Origin: Zymoseptoria tritici IPO323
Lineage: Eukaryota; Ascomycota; Dothideomycetes; Mycosphaerellales; Mycosphaerellaceae
Length of the DNA: 64,000 nt
Assembly (NCBI RefSeq): GCF_000219625.1
Contig: NC_018208.1
Span: forward strand, 1,240,001 to 1,304,000
Reading direction: 5' to 3'
The stretch's first letter is position 1; each line of letters begins with the position of its first letter. Both the position numbers and the translations under genes were made by a program. This document shows, one piece after another, positions 10,745 through 20,938 of the stretch. A model generated the notes under the pieces. That model was not told where the DNA came from and searched no databases. It saw only the letters and a program-made list of their open reading frames with translations.

Positions 10745-11053
10745 ATGAAGTCCACCGCTCTCATCACGGCGCTCGTCGTCGGCCTCCTCAGCCCCATCGT
10801 CGTAGTACGATCTACCCGTTCCCGTCACCCCGTTCCACCGCATTGCTGACGTGGAATTGCAACGACAGGCTTGCACTTCCAACCCTGACTGCAACACCGA
10901 CGCGAACCAACAAGCTTGTGTCAACGCTTATGGCGCTCGTTCTCAGCCGTTCTGGTATGGCTGTACACTTCTCTGCTCCCTCGCGACGTGCCGTGTATAT
11001 GCTAACCTTTCTCCGCGCCTAGCGGTTCCGATGACCAATGCTCTTGCACTTAG
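10745..11053 (+). CDS. Small secreted cysteine-rich protein, family A member 3 (6 Cys)
   Basis: The model is join(10745..10804,10869..10954,11023..11053), 58 residues. Exon 1 encodes the signal peptide MKSTALITALVVGLLSPIVV. Intron 1 (10805-10868) is GTACGA...CATTGCTGAC...ACAG and intron 2 (10955-11022) is GTATGG...TGCTAACC...CTAG. The mature part begins ACTSNPDCNTDANQQAC and ends CGSDDQCSCT, with six cysteines in the same order and nearly the same spacing as member 2. The CATTGCTGACG branch region of intron 1 is almost identical in members 2 and 3, which supports both models and a recent duplication. No domain family is recognised. Confidence 0.78.
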
Positions 11054-11451
11054 GAAGTTCGCTATGCTCATCGCACGCCAAGCAAGCGTTCACTGCGCAC
11101 GGGACATGGAGGACATGGAGAATGGGAAATGGAGGGGTGGAGGGTGTGAGATTAATGTTGGAGGAATTGGGCCAAGCATAGCCACTCAATGGCGAACATC
11201 ACTGTTCGAATCAAGTCGCGTCCCCGGTCAAGAATCCGATTTTCTCAATGTGGCTCATGATTCCCAAGGATGTCCGTTCTGTGAATCAGCATGCTGTACG
11301 TGGACTTTGCGCTTACCGGCATTTCGAGACATGTCTGTACAATTACATGAAACAGACTCTGGTATCTCGTGCTTTACATCGTTCGAGGTCGATGCCATGC
11401 GGTGCAGATCATGCCAAAATCTCGTGGCCGCCAAAAGGTTCCTCTCTCCAT
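11054..11451. other. Convergent 3' region between family A member 3 and CCT7
   Basis: No gene or repeat is seen in this 0.4 kb between the stop of family A member 3 and the CCT7 stop. Confidence 0.55.
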
Positions 11452-13235
11452 CTACCTCCTCGGCATACCTCTCCCTCGTCCTCTCATCGCCCTCTGCGCA
11501 GCCCCCGGCGGCAGTCCTCTCGCGGGCGCCGCAGGCTGTTGCGACTCCTGATTCTTGATCGTCTCGTCCACGCTCAAAATCAAACAACTCGCCTCAACCG
11601 CCGCCTGGATCGCATTCGTCTTGACCAGCGCAGGCTCCCACACGAATGCCTCCAAATTGTCCCGAATTCCCTCGTTCTGGAAGTCCACACCCGCCCACAA
11701 ATTTCCCTTGCGGTGTTCCACCCGAAGACGGTTGAGAATGTCTGTCGCGTCGAAACCTGCGTTGTCGCACAGTTGGCGAGGGATGACTTCGAGCGCTTTT
11801 GCGAATGACTTGATGATGGCTTGTTGGCGGTGGGGAACGTTCTTGTCGGCGAATTGGTGCAGGTAGGCGGACACTTCCATTTCGCAGGCGCCGCCGCCTG
11901 CCACGATGGTCTGGTTCTTGATGGCGCGCTTGACGATCATGATGGCGTCGTGCAGAGAGCGCTCCACTTCGGCAATGAATTGCTCTGCACCGCCACGGAG
12001 GACGAGTGTGCATGTCTTCGCACCTGGGCAGCCCTCGAAAAAGTTGAAGCGCTCTCCACCGATTTGGCGCTCCTCGAAGCGGGCGCAGGTACCGAGATGT
12101 TGGGACTGGATGTCGGAGCAGGTGGATTGGACGGTTGCTCCGGTAGCTTGGCAGACACGCTCGAGGTCGTCTGAGGCGACACGGCCTGCGCAGAAGACAT
12201 CGCGGTCGGCGAAGTATTGGGTTGCAAGATCGCCAATGGGAAGTTTGGAGAGAATGACTTGTGCGCCAGACTTGTAGAGAGCTTCCATCTTATCGTAGAT
12301 GATGCGCCATTCAGCGTCGACGATGGCTTGGTATTCTGAGACCTGCTCGACGCGGACTTCGGCATTGTCCTTTTCGGACTTGAGTTCGAGTTCGACGTTG
12401 AGGCAGACGATCTTGGGGTCGACGAAAGATTTGGGTTGTTGTTCGAATCCGGCGTAGGAGAATGTCTTCTTGAAGGCCACTCCGTTGACGAAGAGGGAGT
12501 CTTGGAGAGCTCCACCAGTGATCTTCTTGATTCCAATGAGTTTCTCGTTGAGGTCGTCCTGATCGAGTGACAGTACGGCATCGCAGACCACTGGAGGTCA
12601 TGTTAGCCAGATTATCCTGATATCTCCTCATATACTTATACTCACTCTTTGTGAAGAAGTCAGCATTACGGTGAATGAGCTTGCTGCTCATCGCCGTTGC
12701 CGCCAACTTCAGCAGAGTTTCCCTCTGGTTTCCCTCGCTTGTGCTGACTGCAATCTCCTTGATCTTGTTCACCGCCATCATACCCGCTCTTCGCAGCCCC
12801 TTGATGATGACCTGACTGCTCACACCCTGCTCCACATGCTCCTTGACCTCTTTCAACACCTCTCCCGCCAAAACCACCACTGATGTCGTTCCATCTCCTA
12901 CTTCAGCATCTTGCGAGCGGGCAATATCTGTGAGAATGCGTGCGGCCGGATGCACGATATCGAGCAGCTTCATCACTGTTGCGCCATCGTTTGTGATGGT
13001 TTGCTTGCCATTTTCGTCGACTAGTAGCAAATCTCCTCCGTATGGGCCTAATGTGCTCTTGATGGTGGTCTGAACGGCTAAACAGGCGTTGATGTTGGAG
13101 ATGATCTGTCCTCGGCCCTGCGACTGATCGGTTCCTGGTAGATTGGTTAGTGAGGTTTTTGGAATGAAGCTCCCACAATTCTGCCTTACCCTCTTTCAGG
13201 ACGATGATGGTCGGGGTTTGCCCTCCGAAGGACAT
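11452..13235 (-). CDS. CCT7: T-complex protein 1 subunit eta (cytosolic chaperonin)
   Basis: The model is complement(join(11452..12590,12646..13134,13190..13235)), 557 residues. Intron 1 (13135-13189, GTAAGG...CCAG) falls within [22 protein letters not shown] and intron 2 (12591-12645, GTGAGT...GCTAACATGACCTCCAG) within FFTK|MVCDAV; both restore conserved chaperonin sequence. Key motifs are [30 protein letters not shown], the ATPase motif [23 protein letters not shown] and the CCT7-specific [15 protein letters not shown] and [16 protein letters not shown]. The Arg/Gly-rich tail GRGRGMPRR is usual for the eta subunit. CCT folds actin, tubulin and WD proteins as one of eight paralogous ring subunits. 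Confidence 0.96.
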
Positions 13236-13953
13236 ATTGGAGGTGAGAAGATTGTGTCGAGTCGGTGTATATCGTATCAGTCTGCGGAACTGTGGATGTT
13301 TTCCGGGTGATGGCGGAGTTGATCTGTCGTCGTGAGTGTTTGCTGGTTGGATATTGAAGCTCGACGTTGGAAGTCCACGCGAGGCATCTTCAAAAAATCG
13401 CGTTGTTAATTGAGCCAATGACAGAAGCTCTCCGCCGCGGAGTGGAGTCCGATCGAAACGACCTCTCCTGCCGTCCGCGTCCATTCTCGTCTTCTTCCTC
13501 TCTGCCTTTCATTACCTCACCCTTCGAACTCATATGTCGCTGTTGGCACCGGATTCACGATGGAGAATCCTCGCAACCCCGTCACGATGCTCTTGGGCCG
13601 CAATAACGAACACCGCCTGAAGCTCTATGGCTCACAGCAGCGATGAGCCGGTTCTTGTTGCCTTTGTCACACTTGTGCTCAGGCTCCATTGCGATGAAGA
13701 TCTGGAGTCTATGTCGTCTGCATGTCTCAAGCGCTCTCCGAGGAACTCATATCTTTCGCGCAGCTATACTCTGACTGCAGCATAGAGGAGCTGACCTGCA
13801 TGTCCATGTGGCCAATCATACAGTACCATACTCAGCCACGCAGGCGCGAGCGGCCTCGCGAACGAACGCCTTCTAACTCGATTGACCGCATTCTTCGTTC
13901 GAAAGAGCGACTTCTCGCGCAAAAGGTCATCAATCCGTCGTCTTCGTTGAACC
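13236..13953. promoter_or_regulatory. Divergent promoter region between CCT7 and the CorA-like gene
   Basis: The two flanking genes are transcribed away from each other, so this 0.7 kb must hold both promoters. I see no clear TATA element and no other gene. Confidence 0.6.
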
Positions 13954-15433
13954 ATGGCTGTCGGTCACGTCTCTCGTGCAGTGAATCCTGGCCTGGCCGA
14001 ACGAGTGCGCATTCTAGAACATGACGGTATATTCACGGCAGACAGAGGCCACTGATGGCGTGTGCCGCTCACAGACTAAATAGGAAATGCGTGCTGGACG
14101 TACCGAGCGACTGACATGTCCGACCTCTGCTCCCAGCAAGACTCGTCTGGGCTCAAGGTGATGTAGGCCGCACATTGCTCAATGGTCATCCAGACCCGTG
14201 GTCTGACTAGCAAAGCTTCATGAACATTACCACCTCGAATCCTGCTCCTATGACGGCGGACGTGCAAAAGGTAATGTTCACCAAGTTCCACATCCCAGCC
14301 TGGTTCTGGACCGAGAAGAACCGTGTATCAAATGGCTTCTACTTCGCCGACACCACTCCACCTCCAATGCCAAATAAACCTCCGCAACACACATCTATAT
14401 TCCGCTTCCTCATCAAAACGACCTGGACCGGGCCCACCGCCAAACGACCCGGTCTTCAAATGGGATACAACTGGCAGCATCTCAGCTTCGCAGCTCACTG
14501 GTCGTCGCCCACGCAAGCCACACTCGTCTGCTTCGACCTCCCTCTAGATACCGAACACGCGATCCATATGTCTCTCGAATCCCAACCCTTAGATGCCGTC
14601 TACTCTCATCCGTACGGCATACATGCTTTCATCCTCGACCACGTCACGACCCTTTACGACACCGCAATATGGAAACTCCGTGATACCGTCCGTCATAATG
14701 AACTGCACCGTCCGACGGTGGCTCAACCATCGGCGAATTACACCTCACTTCACGATATGGCGCGCCACATGGCCCATTCGACCGAAGTCTGCGGCGTCGC
14801 GCTCGGTGTGGTGGACAGCATGCTGTCAGATTTACAATCCCTCCCGACGACGATCTCATCATCCACTCCCGCAAACACAGCTTCCTCCATCCTTGCCGAC
14901 ATGCTTCGCCAGCGCTCCCTCCTATACGGTTTCCACCTTCGCTGCCAAGCGACGGAAGCTCGACTGAAGAATGAAATCGCCCTCGTCTTCCACATCGCCG
15001 CCCAACACGAAAGCATGCTAGCTCAGCAAATCGCACAGGCCGCAAAAGAGGACTCGCGAGCTATGAAGACGATCAGCGTGCTCGGTCTAGTCTTCTTACC
15101 AGGTACCTTCGTCAGCGTGAGTAAACTTACACTCCTATGTGGTCCCACGGACGGCTACAGGTTTGCTGACAGGACACTGCTTATATGCGATAGTCCCTCT
15201 TCTCGATGTCCTTCTTCAATTTCAATCCTTCCGACTCCCTCTCCAGCTCACAGTCCGCAGATGAACCAACCTGGTGCATCTCCGACCGCTTCTGGATCTA
15301 CTGGGTTGTCACCCTTCCCATCACAGCCATCACCATCGCGTGGTGGTTTTACTGGCAACGAAGACTGGTGCAGAAGAGCCATGCAGGGGAGGGCGGGAAT
15401 GCGTCAGAAATTGGAGCAGCGGAGAAAGTCTGA
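13954..15433 (+). CDS. CorA-like Mg2+ transporter family membrane protein
   Basis: The model is join(13954..14026,14084..14157,14211..15116,15194..15433), 430 residues. The ATG at 13954 has a strong context (AACCATGG). The introns are GTATAT...AAATAG, GTGATG...GACTAG and GTGAGT...CGATAG, and every junction keeps the frame. After a short N-terminal part comes FHIPAWFWTEKNRVSNGFYF, a central helical region and then two membrane segments: TISVLGLVFLPGTFVSSLFS, split by intron 3 exactly at FVS|SLF, and FWIYWVVTLPITAITIAWWF. This layout is that of the fungal CorA/ZntB-like family. The canonical GMN loop is not present between the two helices (SMSFFNF instead), so ion transport is not assured. The 5' exons are inferred from splice signals and are less certain than the last two. 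Confidence 0.78.
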
Positions 15434-15940
15434 GTAGCACTCAGCATCGGGTTGTTGAGGTGCACTGGAGAAATCGATTGAGAAGCTAGGAACCACCACA
15501 GCAAAGTCGTCCTTGTGGCAAATTTTGGCATGCAGGTAGGTCGAGATTCGATCGTGGCGTGTTCCGCCCCGTGGAGACAGTACCGACCTTTCCAAACCAA
15601 TGTATCCTTGACCAAAAGGCGACACCTTGCCCGGAGAGCTTGTCGATTAATTTCTCATCGCAAGCCTCACTTCCTGTGTCGCTGAGGTTCTGTGCATAAG
15701 TACTTCAGGGCTGTAGCTTGAGCGGGATACAAGTCCCTCTCAAATAAATCCCTACTCTATACCGCAAGGACTCCACGCCTGCTCAAGAGTCCGTAGTACT
15801 CGTCGACCTGCCAGCGCTCGGAAAAGCAAAACGAGAGAGAAAAAGACGTCCTCCTATCCTAGGTAAGTCCCGTCTCAAGGGTGCCAGGAAAACGTCGTCC
15901 ACCGCTTTCGTTTCGACCGTATCGCAACTCCCATATCAAC
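15434..15940. other. Convergent 3' region, no gene seen
   Basis: Half a kilobase between the CorA-like stop and the F-box gene stop. I see no repeat, RNA gene or credible open frame. Confidence 0.55.
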
Positions 15941-17534
15941 CTACCTTATACAGCGGCGGAGCTTCCGGATTCCCTCGTCCCTCTCACGAATTCTCATCTC
16001 ATCAATCTTCCTCATAATCTCCTCGCAGTCTCGCCAGATCCTCTCGCGGTTCTTGAGCCCGGGAACCTCGGCACCGCGCTTCTTGAGGGCGGCGTATAGC
16101 TTGAACCAGTTCGTCCGGATTCGTGGGAGGAAGACTGGGATGACGTGGGCTTGGTCGTTCTTGAGCGTTGCTGCCGGACGAGTGGAATCAGTATCAATGG
16201 CGTTGGTGGCATCAATGATCGCAATGCGGGCCTGTGACGGAGTTGTCTCTTCCGGCGAGACAACTATGCTGTTTGCGTGCCCAGCCAGTTGGAGCGTGTC
16301 GTTCGCCAGCTTACGCGCGGCTTTGTCGATAACAGCTTGCGTCCAGTGTGAGTAATGCGCGACAGGGGTTGTTGAATCGGCCTCCCAGATCCAGGGGTAG
16401 TCTTGACGCAGCAGGGTATGGAAGAAGGAGATGGGAATGTGAGCGAATGCCCGGGAGACTTCGCGTAGGGCGGCGACGGTGGGCGTAGAGAGCTCGCTGA
16501 GGATCTGTTGGAGGAGCTCCGCTGGAAGAAGGAGGAAAGGGTCAGGCGGTGCGCCAGACTTATTAGTCGACGCCGTTGGGTCGGGAGATGACCAGTTGGG
16601 AAAAGCGCTGTCTGCTGGGTCGAAGGCCTCGGAAGCCTCGATCACTGCGTCCTGCAAAAGTTTCACAAGCTCGGGATCCTTCAATGGATCCGCGATGAAA
16701 AACTCTTTTCCCTTTTGATGCTCCCAATATTGCCCATTCGACTCCTTATACCCCATGCGCCGCTGCAGCTTCATGTCATCCATCATTCCTTCGGTGTGTA
16801 CCCACCAATCGCCCATGTCATCGATCGTCTTGAGTGTTTCCTGCTGCAACGCGACTCGCTGATAAACTTCCAAGCACCACGGATGGAACGGCATACCATC
16901 GTTTGTGCCACCGTCCCAGAAGATGTCGTCTTCGAAAATCTCTTCTACGCCGTGTCGGGAGGGCGACCAATCTGGAGTAGGACCCATTTCGCGCTCGATT
17001 AGGAGTGAGTTCAGACCGCTCAGCATCCAATCGAACTCTCTTCCCAAGGTTCATCGTCTGGAGCAGGACGCCAAGTGGAGGCTTCCGGGTCTGCGGTGTC
17101 GTGGTGGTCTTTCGCGTGGATCTTCCGAAGAATACACTGCGCTGTTCGGGCACATTGAACGGCGGAAGCACTCACTAGATTGCCGTTGTAACCGAAATCG
17201 TTGCCGCATCGGATGCCAGAGATGTGTTCTTTATGGATGTCGGGCCAGGTGTCTTGATAGGTTGTTTGGCTGGGCACAGACGGGAGGAATTCGTCGACGT
17301 CCTGATCACGGTCGACGACCGTACAGCTTTCGGCACAGGCGGCTTTGGGCTCGTCACTGTGTTTGCAATATCCGAAGCCGTCAACGTCCCAGGCGTGGGA
17401 GCGGGGCTCAGCACGTGTGCGCAGGCGAGCGATGCTGAAGGTCACGCCGCAGAGTACACAGCGGATCTGAGAGGCAGATGTTAGGTTCTGAGAGAACGTG
17501 AAGATGAAGTGAGACTCACCTCGTAGTAGCCCAT
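15941..17534 (-). CDS. F-box protein, paralog 1; frame broken or unusually spliced near 17030
   Basis: Exon 1 (17520-17534) encodes MGYYE and a 53-bp intron (17467-17519, GTGAGT...CTCTCAG) leads to IRCVLCGVTFSIARLRTRAEP. Paralog 2 at 24044 has the same small first exon. The 3' part encodes MPFHPWCLEVYQRVAL, an F-box at LLLPAELLQQILSELSTPTV and the C-terminal block RTNWFKLYAALKKRG...GLKNRERIWRDCEEIMRKIDEM. Between the halves the frame changes at 17028-17035. After PAPDDEPWEESS the homology to the paralog continues (WMLSGL) in a frame offset by one base, so a single-base deletion (or sequence error) fits best. Alternatively a 140-bp intron (17036-17175, GTGAGT...GAGAG) would give 466 residues, near the 462 of the paralog, but it would remove sequence that is coding in the paralog and its acceptor is weak. 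F-box proteins bring substrates to SCF ubiquitin ligases. Confidence 0.78.
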
Positions 17535-18142
17535 ATCGGCGAAGTGCAGTATGGTAAACGACGCCTGCGAAAGTCGTAGCTTGTGATGTTCAACGCACCA
17601 AATGTTGCGCAAGGATCGATCGCTGCAGTGCTATGCTGGACTCTGGTCCGCGAATGAGACTGATGACGATGAGCTGTGCGATATCTTGATCTTGTCGGAC
17701 GGAGGAGGAGGAAGGAGAGTGAGAAATAAATGGCGACGTTGGAAGACTTGACCCGAAGCTCAAGGCAGAAGGCACGTGGATCTTTTGTTGGAACTGCGCA
17801 CGCAGAGTTGAGCTTTCAGTTTCGTCGATGTCAGTGAAGGTCAAGGAAGAGGTAGGAAAAGGTAGAAGAGAGAGACAGTCTGCGCCTCGCAAACGGAGGC
17901 ACTTACATCATCCCCCAAATTTCCATCAGGTATGGTAGGTATAACTCGAAAATGCCACCTTGCTCGAATACAGATCTCTGCGACTTCTCGCACTTCATCC
18001 CGTACTAATTAGATCAACGCCATCTTCTCTACCCGCTCCTGCCCAAAGAATCTTCCACTCCCTGCCAGACCTGCCACGAAAACCTCCCGCGCCTAACCCG
18101 CTGTCGTCTATTGAAGAATCTCATCGCTCATCACACCTCCCG
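17535..18142. other. Promoter side of F-box paralog 1 and 3' side of the Sec14-like gene
   Basis: A minus-strand open frame of 100 codons (17590-17892) lies here, but it has no signal, domain or homologue that I can name. I leave it unannotated. Confidence 0.5.
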
Positions 18143-20204
18143 TTAATGAATCCCCGGCTTCGTCATACTCTGCACCCTCAACACCTCCTCCACCATCCTC
18201 GGATCCATCTCCTGCACCCTTGAATCCTTCTCCCTAGGCTTCACCTCCTCCTTCACCTCCTCTCCCTGACCCGCATCCAACCCCACAGCATGCGCCACCC
18301 CAGCGGGAACATACGCCGCAACGCTGTCAGGCACATACGCCGCCACAGCACCCACCGCGCCGCCAACGCTCGCTTTCACCGTCTCCACGATCCCTCCATT
18401 CGATTGTTCTTCCCCAACACCGTTAACCTGGTCGTCTTTCGCCTGTCCTCCCGCGTCGGGTTTGACGACCTCACCCTCTGCTGCGGGAGCGGGGGTCGGT
18501 AGTCCCACTTCCTTTGGCGCTTGGCCGACTGTTCGGGTTTCAACGACTGCTTGTCGGGATCCTTGGCCGTCGAGGGTGGTGTTGGGCGTGTTGTTGGCCG
18601 CTTGGCCTTCGGCGTAGGTGTCGTTTTGTTGGACGAATTTCGTGGCGGAGGTTCCTTGTCGGTGGGCGAGGTCGGAAGTGGAGCGGTCGGGGGAGGGGTT
18701 GTGGATGGCGATTTCGGGGTGGGTGCCGTTGGGGTGGGAGGGGAGGGAGTCAGAGGTGGTGGAGGTGGGAGAGGTGGGAGATGTGGTCGGTGCCGCTGCT
18801 GTTGTCGCTGCTGCTGTTGTCGTCGCCGCTGCGGCTGTGATTCCCTGCTGCGAAGATGCGTTGTTGGTGGTGGTGTTGGGCGAGGACGTTGACTTGGTCT
18901 GACCATTCGCAGCCTTCGAATTGATTCCGGCCACGGAAGAGTCGATGTGATCTGCTCCCTTCTCCACTCGTCCCGGACTTAACGCTAGCGGCGTGACTCC
19001 ATTCTCCAAATGCAACCCCGCCACGACATTCTGCCTCTTCTGCCCACCTTCACTCCCGATAGCCATAGCCACCAGATCTCCCTCGTCATCATGCATCCAC
19101 TTAATGGGTCCAATAGGAAATGTCTTGAAATTTCTCTCCATTGTCTCATCCTTCCACCTCATCGCATTTGCAATGTCCGCTTCCAAGTGCGGCATGTCTC
19201 CGAACGACCAATCCAGCTTTCCACCGTACTTCTTGGGAATATTCTCAACGGGTATAAATCGCGAGAGGGTCTCGAGCATTTGCTTATCGGGCACAATTTG
19301 AATCTTCGCGACGGTGATGGGATCAAACCAGGATTTCGCCCAATCCCAGATGACATTGAAGAAGCCGGGAGCGCCAATGACGAAGATGCGGTCGAGAGTT
19401 TCCGGGTAATGTGCTGTCGCCAATGCACTCGAATCCTGGAGATGGCCGCGAAGGTTCCAAAACTGACGGAGACTGACTTTCGAGATGTCGACAATGTTGC
19501 TGCTTTGACTGACGGGCGTTTCAATGTTAGGACGATTGGGAATCGCGGCGCAGAGAGGGAGGACGAAGCGACACATGTTCTCGTAGAGAGCGAAGAGTCT
19601 GATCATCTTTTTCGGCGCCTTGCTCTTCTTATCTGCCTTCTTCGCCTTCGCGTCGTCGTCCTTTTCATATGCAGTCAATGCTTTGGTGTTGAGATTCGCG
19701 ACTTCGAAGACGTAGAGGGGAATGCCGCGATTGTCTCTTCGGCCTGTCCATTGTGGGTATAATCTCCTTGTCGCCTCGTACTCTTGAATATCGATTGTCT
19801 CGTACAGATTCTCGAGGCCTGTCTCTTGTCGCCAATCTTCTGTGTCTTTGAATTGTGTGAACGCGTCGTTGGGCACAAACTTTCTCGCGCGCAGATAGCG
19901 CAGCATTGTCTCGTCATCGTGGCTCGCGGGAGTGCTGTCCTTCGACGGCGTGTAGTAGCCTTTTTCCTGGCAGAGTTGCTTGAACTTTTCGAGGGCTGAG
20001 GTTTGCGAATCGCTGAGATGTCCGACGTGTCCAGCTGGCCACTAGCAGGGAGGAGAAGATGTTAGGTAGGGTTCTTCATGGTACATTGCGTATGTCAGCA
20101 CTCACTGTGTACGAATTGATGCGCTTCAGGTTGTTGTCCTTTGGTGGCTTGAGCGAGTTGCTCGTCGTCTGTCGCGATGCCGTGGGTCGGGCAGTGGTGG
20201 CCAT
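18143..20204 (-). CDS. Sec14-like CRAL-TRIO phosphatidylinositol/lipid transfer protein with long disordered tail
   Basis: The model is complement(join(18143..20041,20106..20204)), 665 residues. The 64-bp intron 20042-20105 is GTGAGT...CCTAAC...GCTAG. Residues 34-110 form the CRAL-TRIO N domain (WPAGHVGHLSDSQTSALEKF, then MLRYLRARKF), and about 110-330 the lipid-binding lobe with SNIVDISKVSLRQFW, HYPETLDRIFVIGAPGFFN and the Sec14 ending ENIPKKYGGKLDWSFG. The gate, the floor strand and the GG...W ending are all present. The C-terminal 270 residues are Ala/Thr/Ser/Pro-rich low complexity without a fold. Yeast Sec14 stops near residue 304, so this is a long-tailed filamentous-fungal version. Proteins of this type move or present phosphatidylinositol and phosphatidylcholine at Golgi and endosome membranes. 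Confidence 0.9.
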
Positions 20205-20938
20205 GGTGGAGGACGAAGGTCAGTCACGAGGCGAAGGGACGGAGACACAGCAGGACAATGGGTGAGGGCGGGAATGCTTCCACTACATGCACGATGGTAT
20301 AGCTGAGAAGAGGGAGAGGTGCAGGTGGGGTGATTCATCCTGCCGAAGGATCTTTATTGTACAACTGAATGACGCAGTGTAGCATAATCTCCGTACGGCG
20401 GCATGGCATCTGTGCTTCTCTCGGTGCTCGGTCAGCTGCCATGCCTATGCGCCAGCGGAGCCAAGTGAATAAATGATGCGCGACGGAAGGAATGGATGGA
20501 TTGCAAATGGGCGGATCGCAGCGGATGCCGATATCACCGAATATCCGATGTTCGTCCATTGCTCTAGTGAATCAAGAGGCATATTCTCGGGGCTTTGGGA
20601 GAAGATGTTTTCCGGCGGTACTAAGGTAGGAGGGACGAAAACAACCAACATCTGTCATGAGGCTCTGCTATCCGGCCCATCCGGTGCTGGCAGCTGCAAG
20701 AGATCGACTGGGAGAGGAGAGAACATCCGTGGCATCTTCCGTCCGACCTTTGTATCGATAAGTGACGGCTTGGTTCCATTCTTTGATGCCGTCATTCGCG
20801 TCAAATCTGATAGCCGAATGGGCTGACCTTGGCTTCAATACCATCAAATATTGAACCCCACTCACTTACACGACCTCATGCTCGCCTGCACCACGACATC
20901 ATTCATATCTGGTATCTCCAAGGTAGACCTCCTCCGCA
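20205..20938. promoter_or_regulatory. Divergent promoter region between Sec14-like and FBXO21-like genes
   Basis: Both flanking genes start at the edges of this 0.73-kb gap and point outward. CT-rich tracts occur just upstream of the Sec14-like start. No other gene is seen. Confidence 0.6.

Noticed and set aside
11555..12277. Plus-strand open frames of 100-120 codons
   Set aside because: They are antisense to CCT7 exon 3, which is unambiguous.
18376..18906. Several open frames of 94-176 codons on both strands
   Set aside because: They overlap the low-complexity tail of the Sec14-like gene, where biased composition removes stops.
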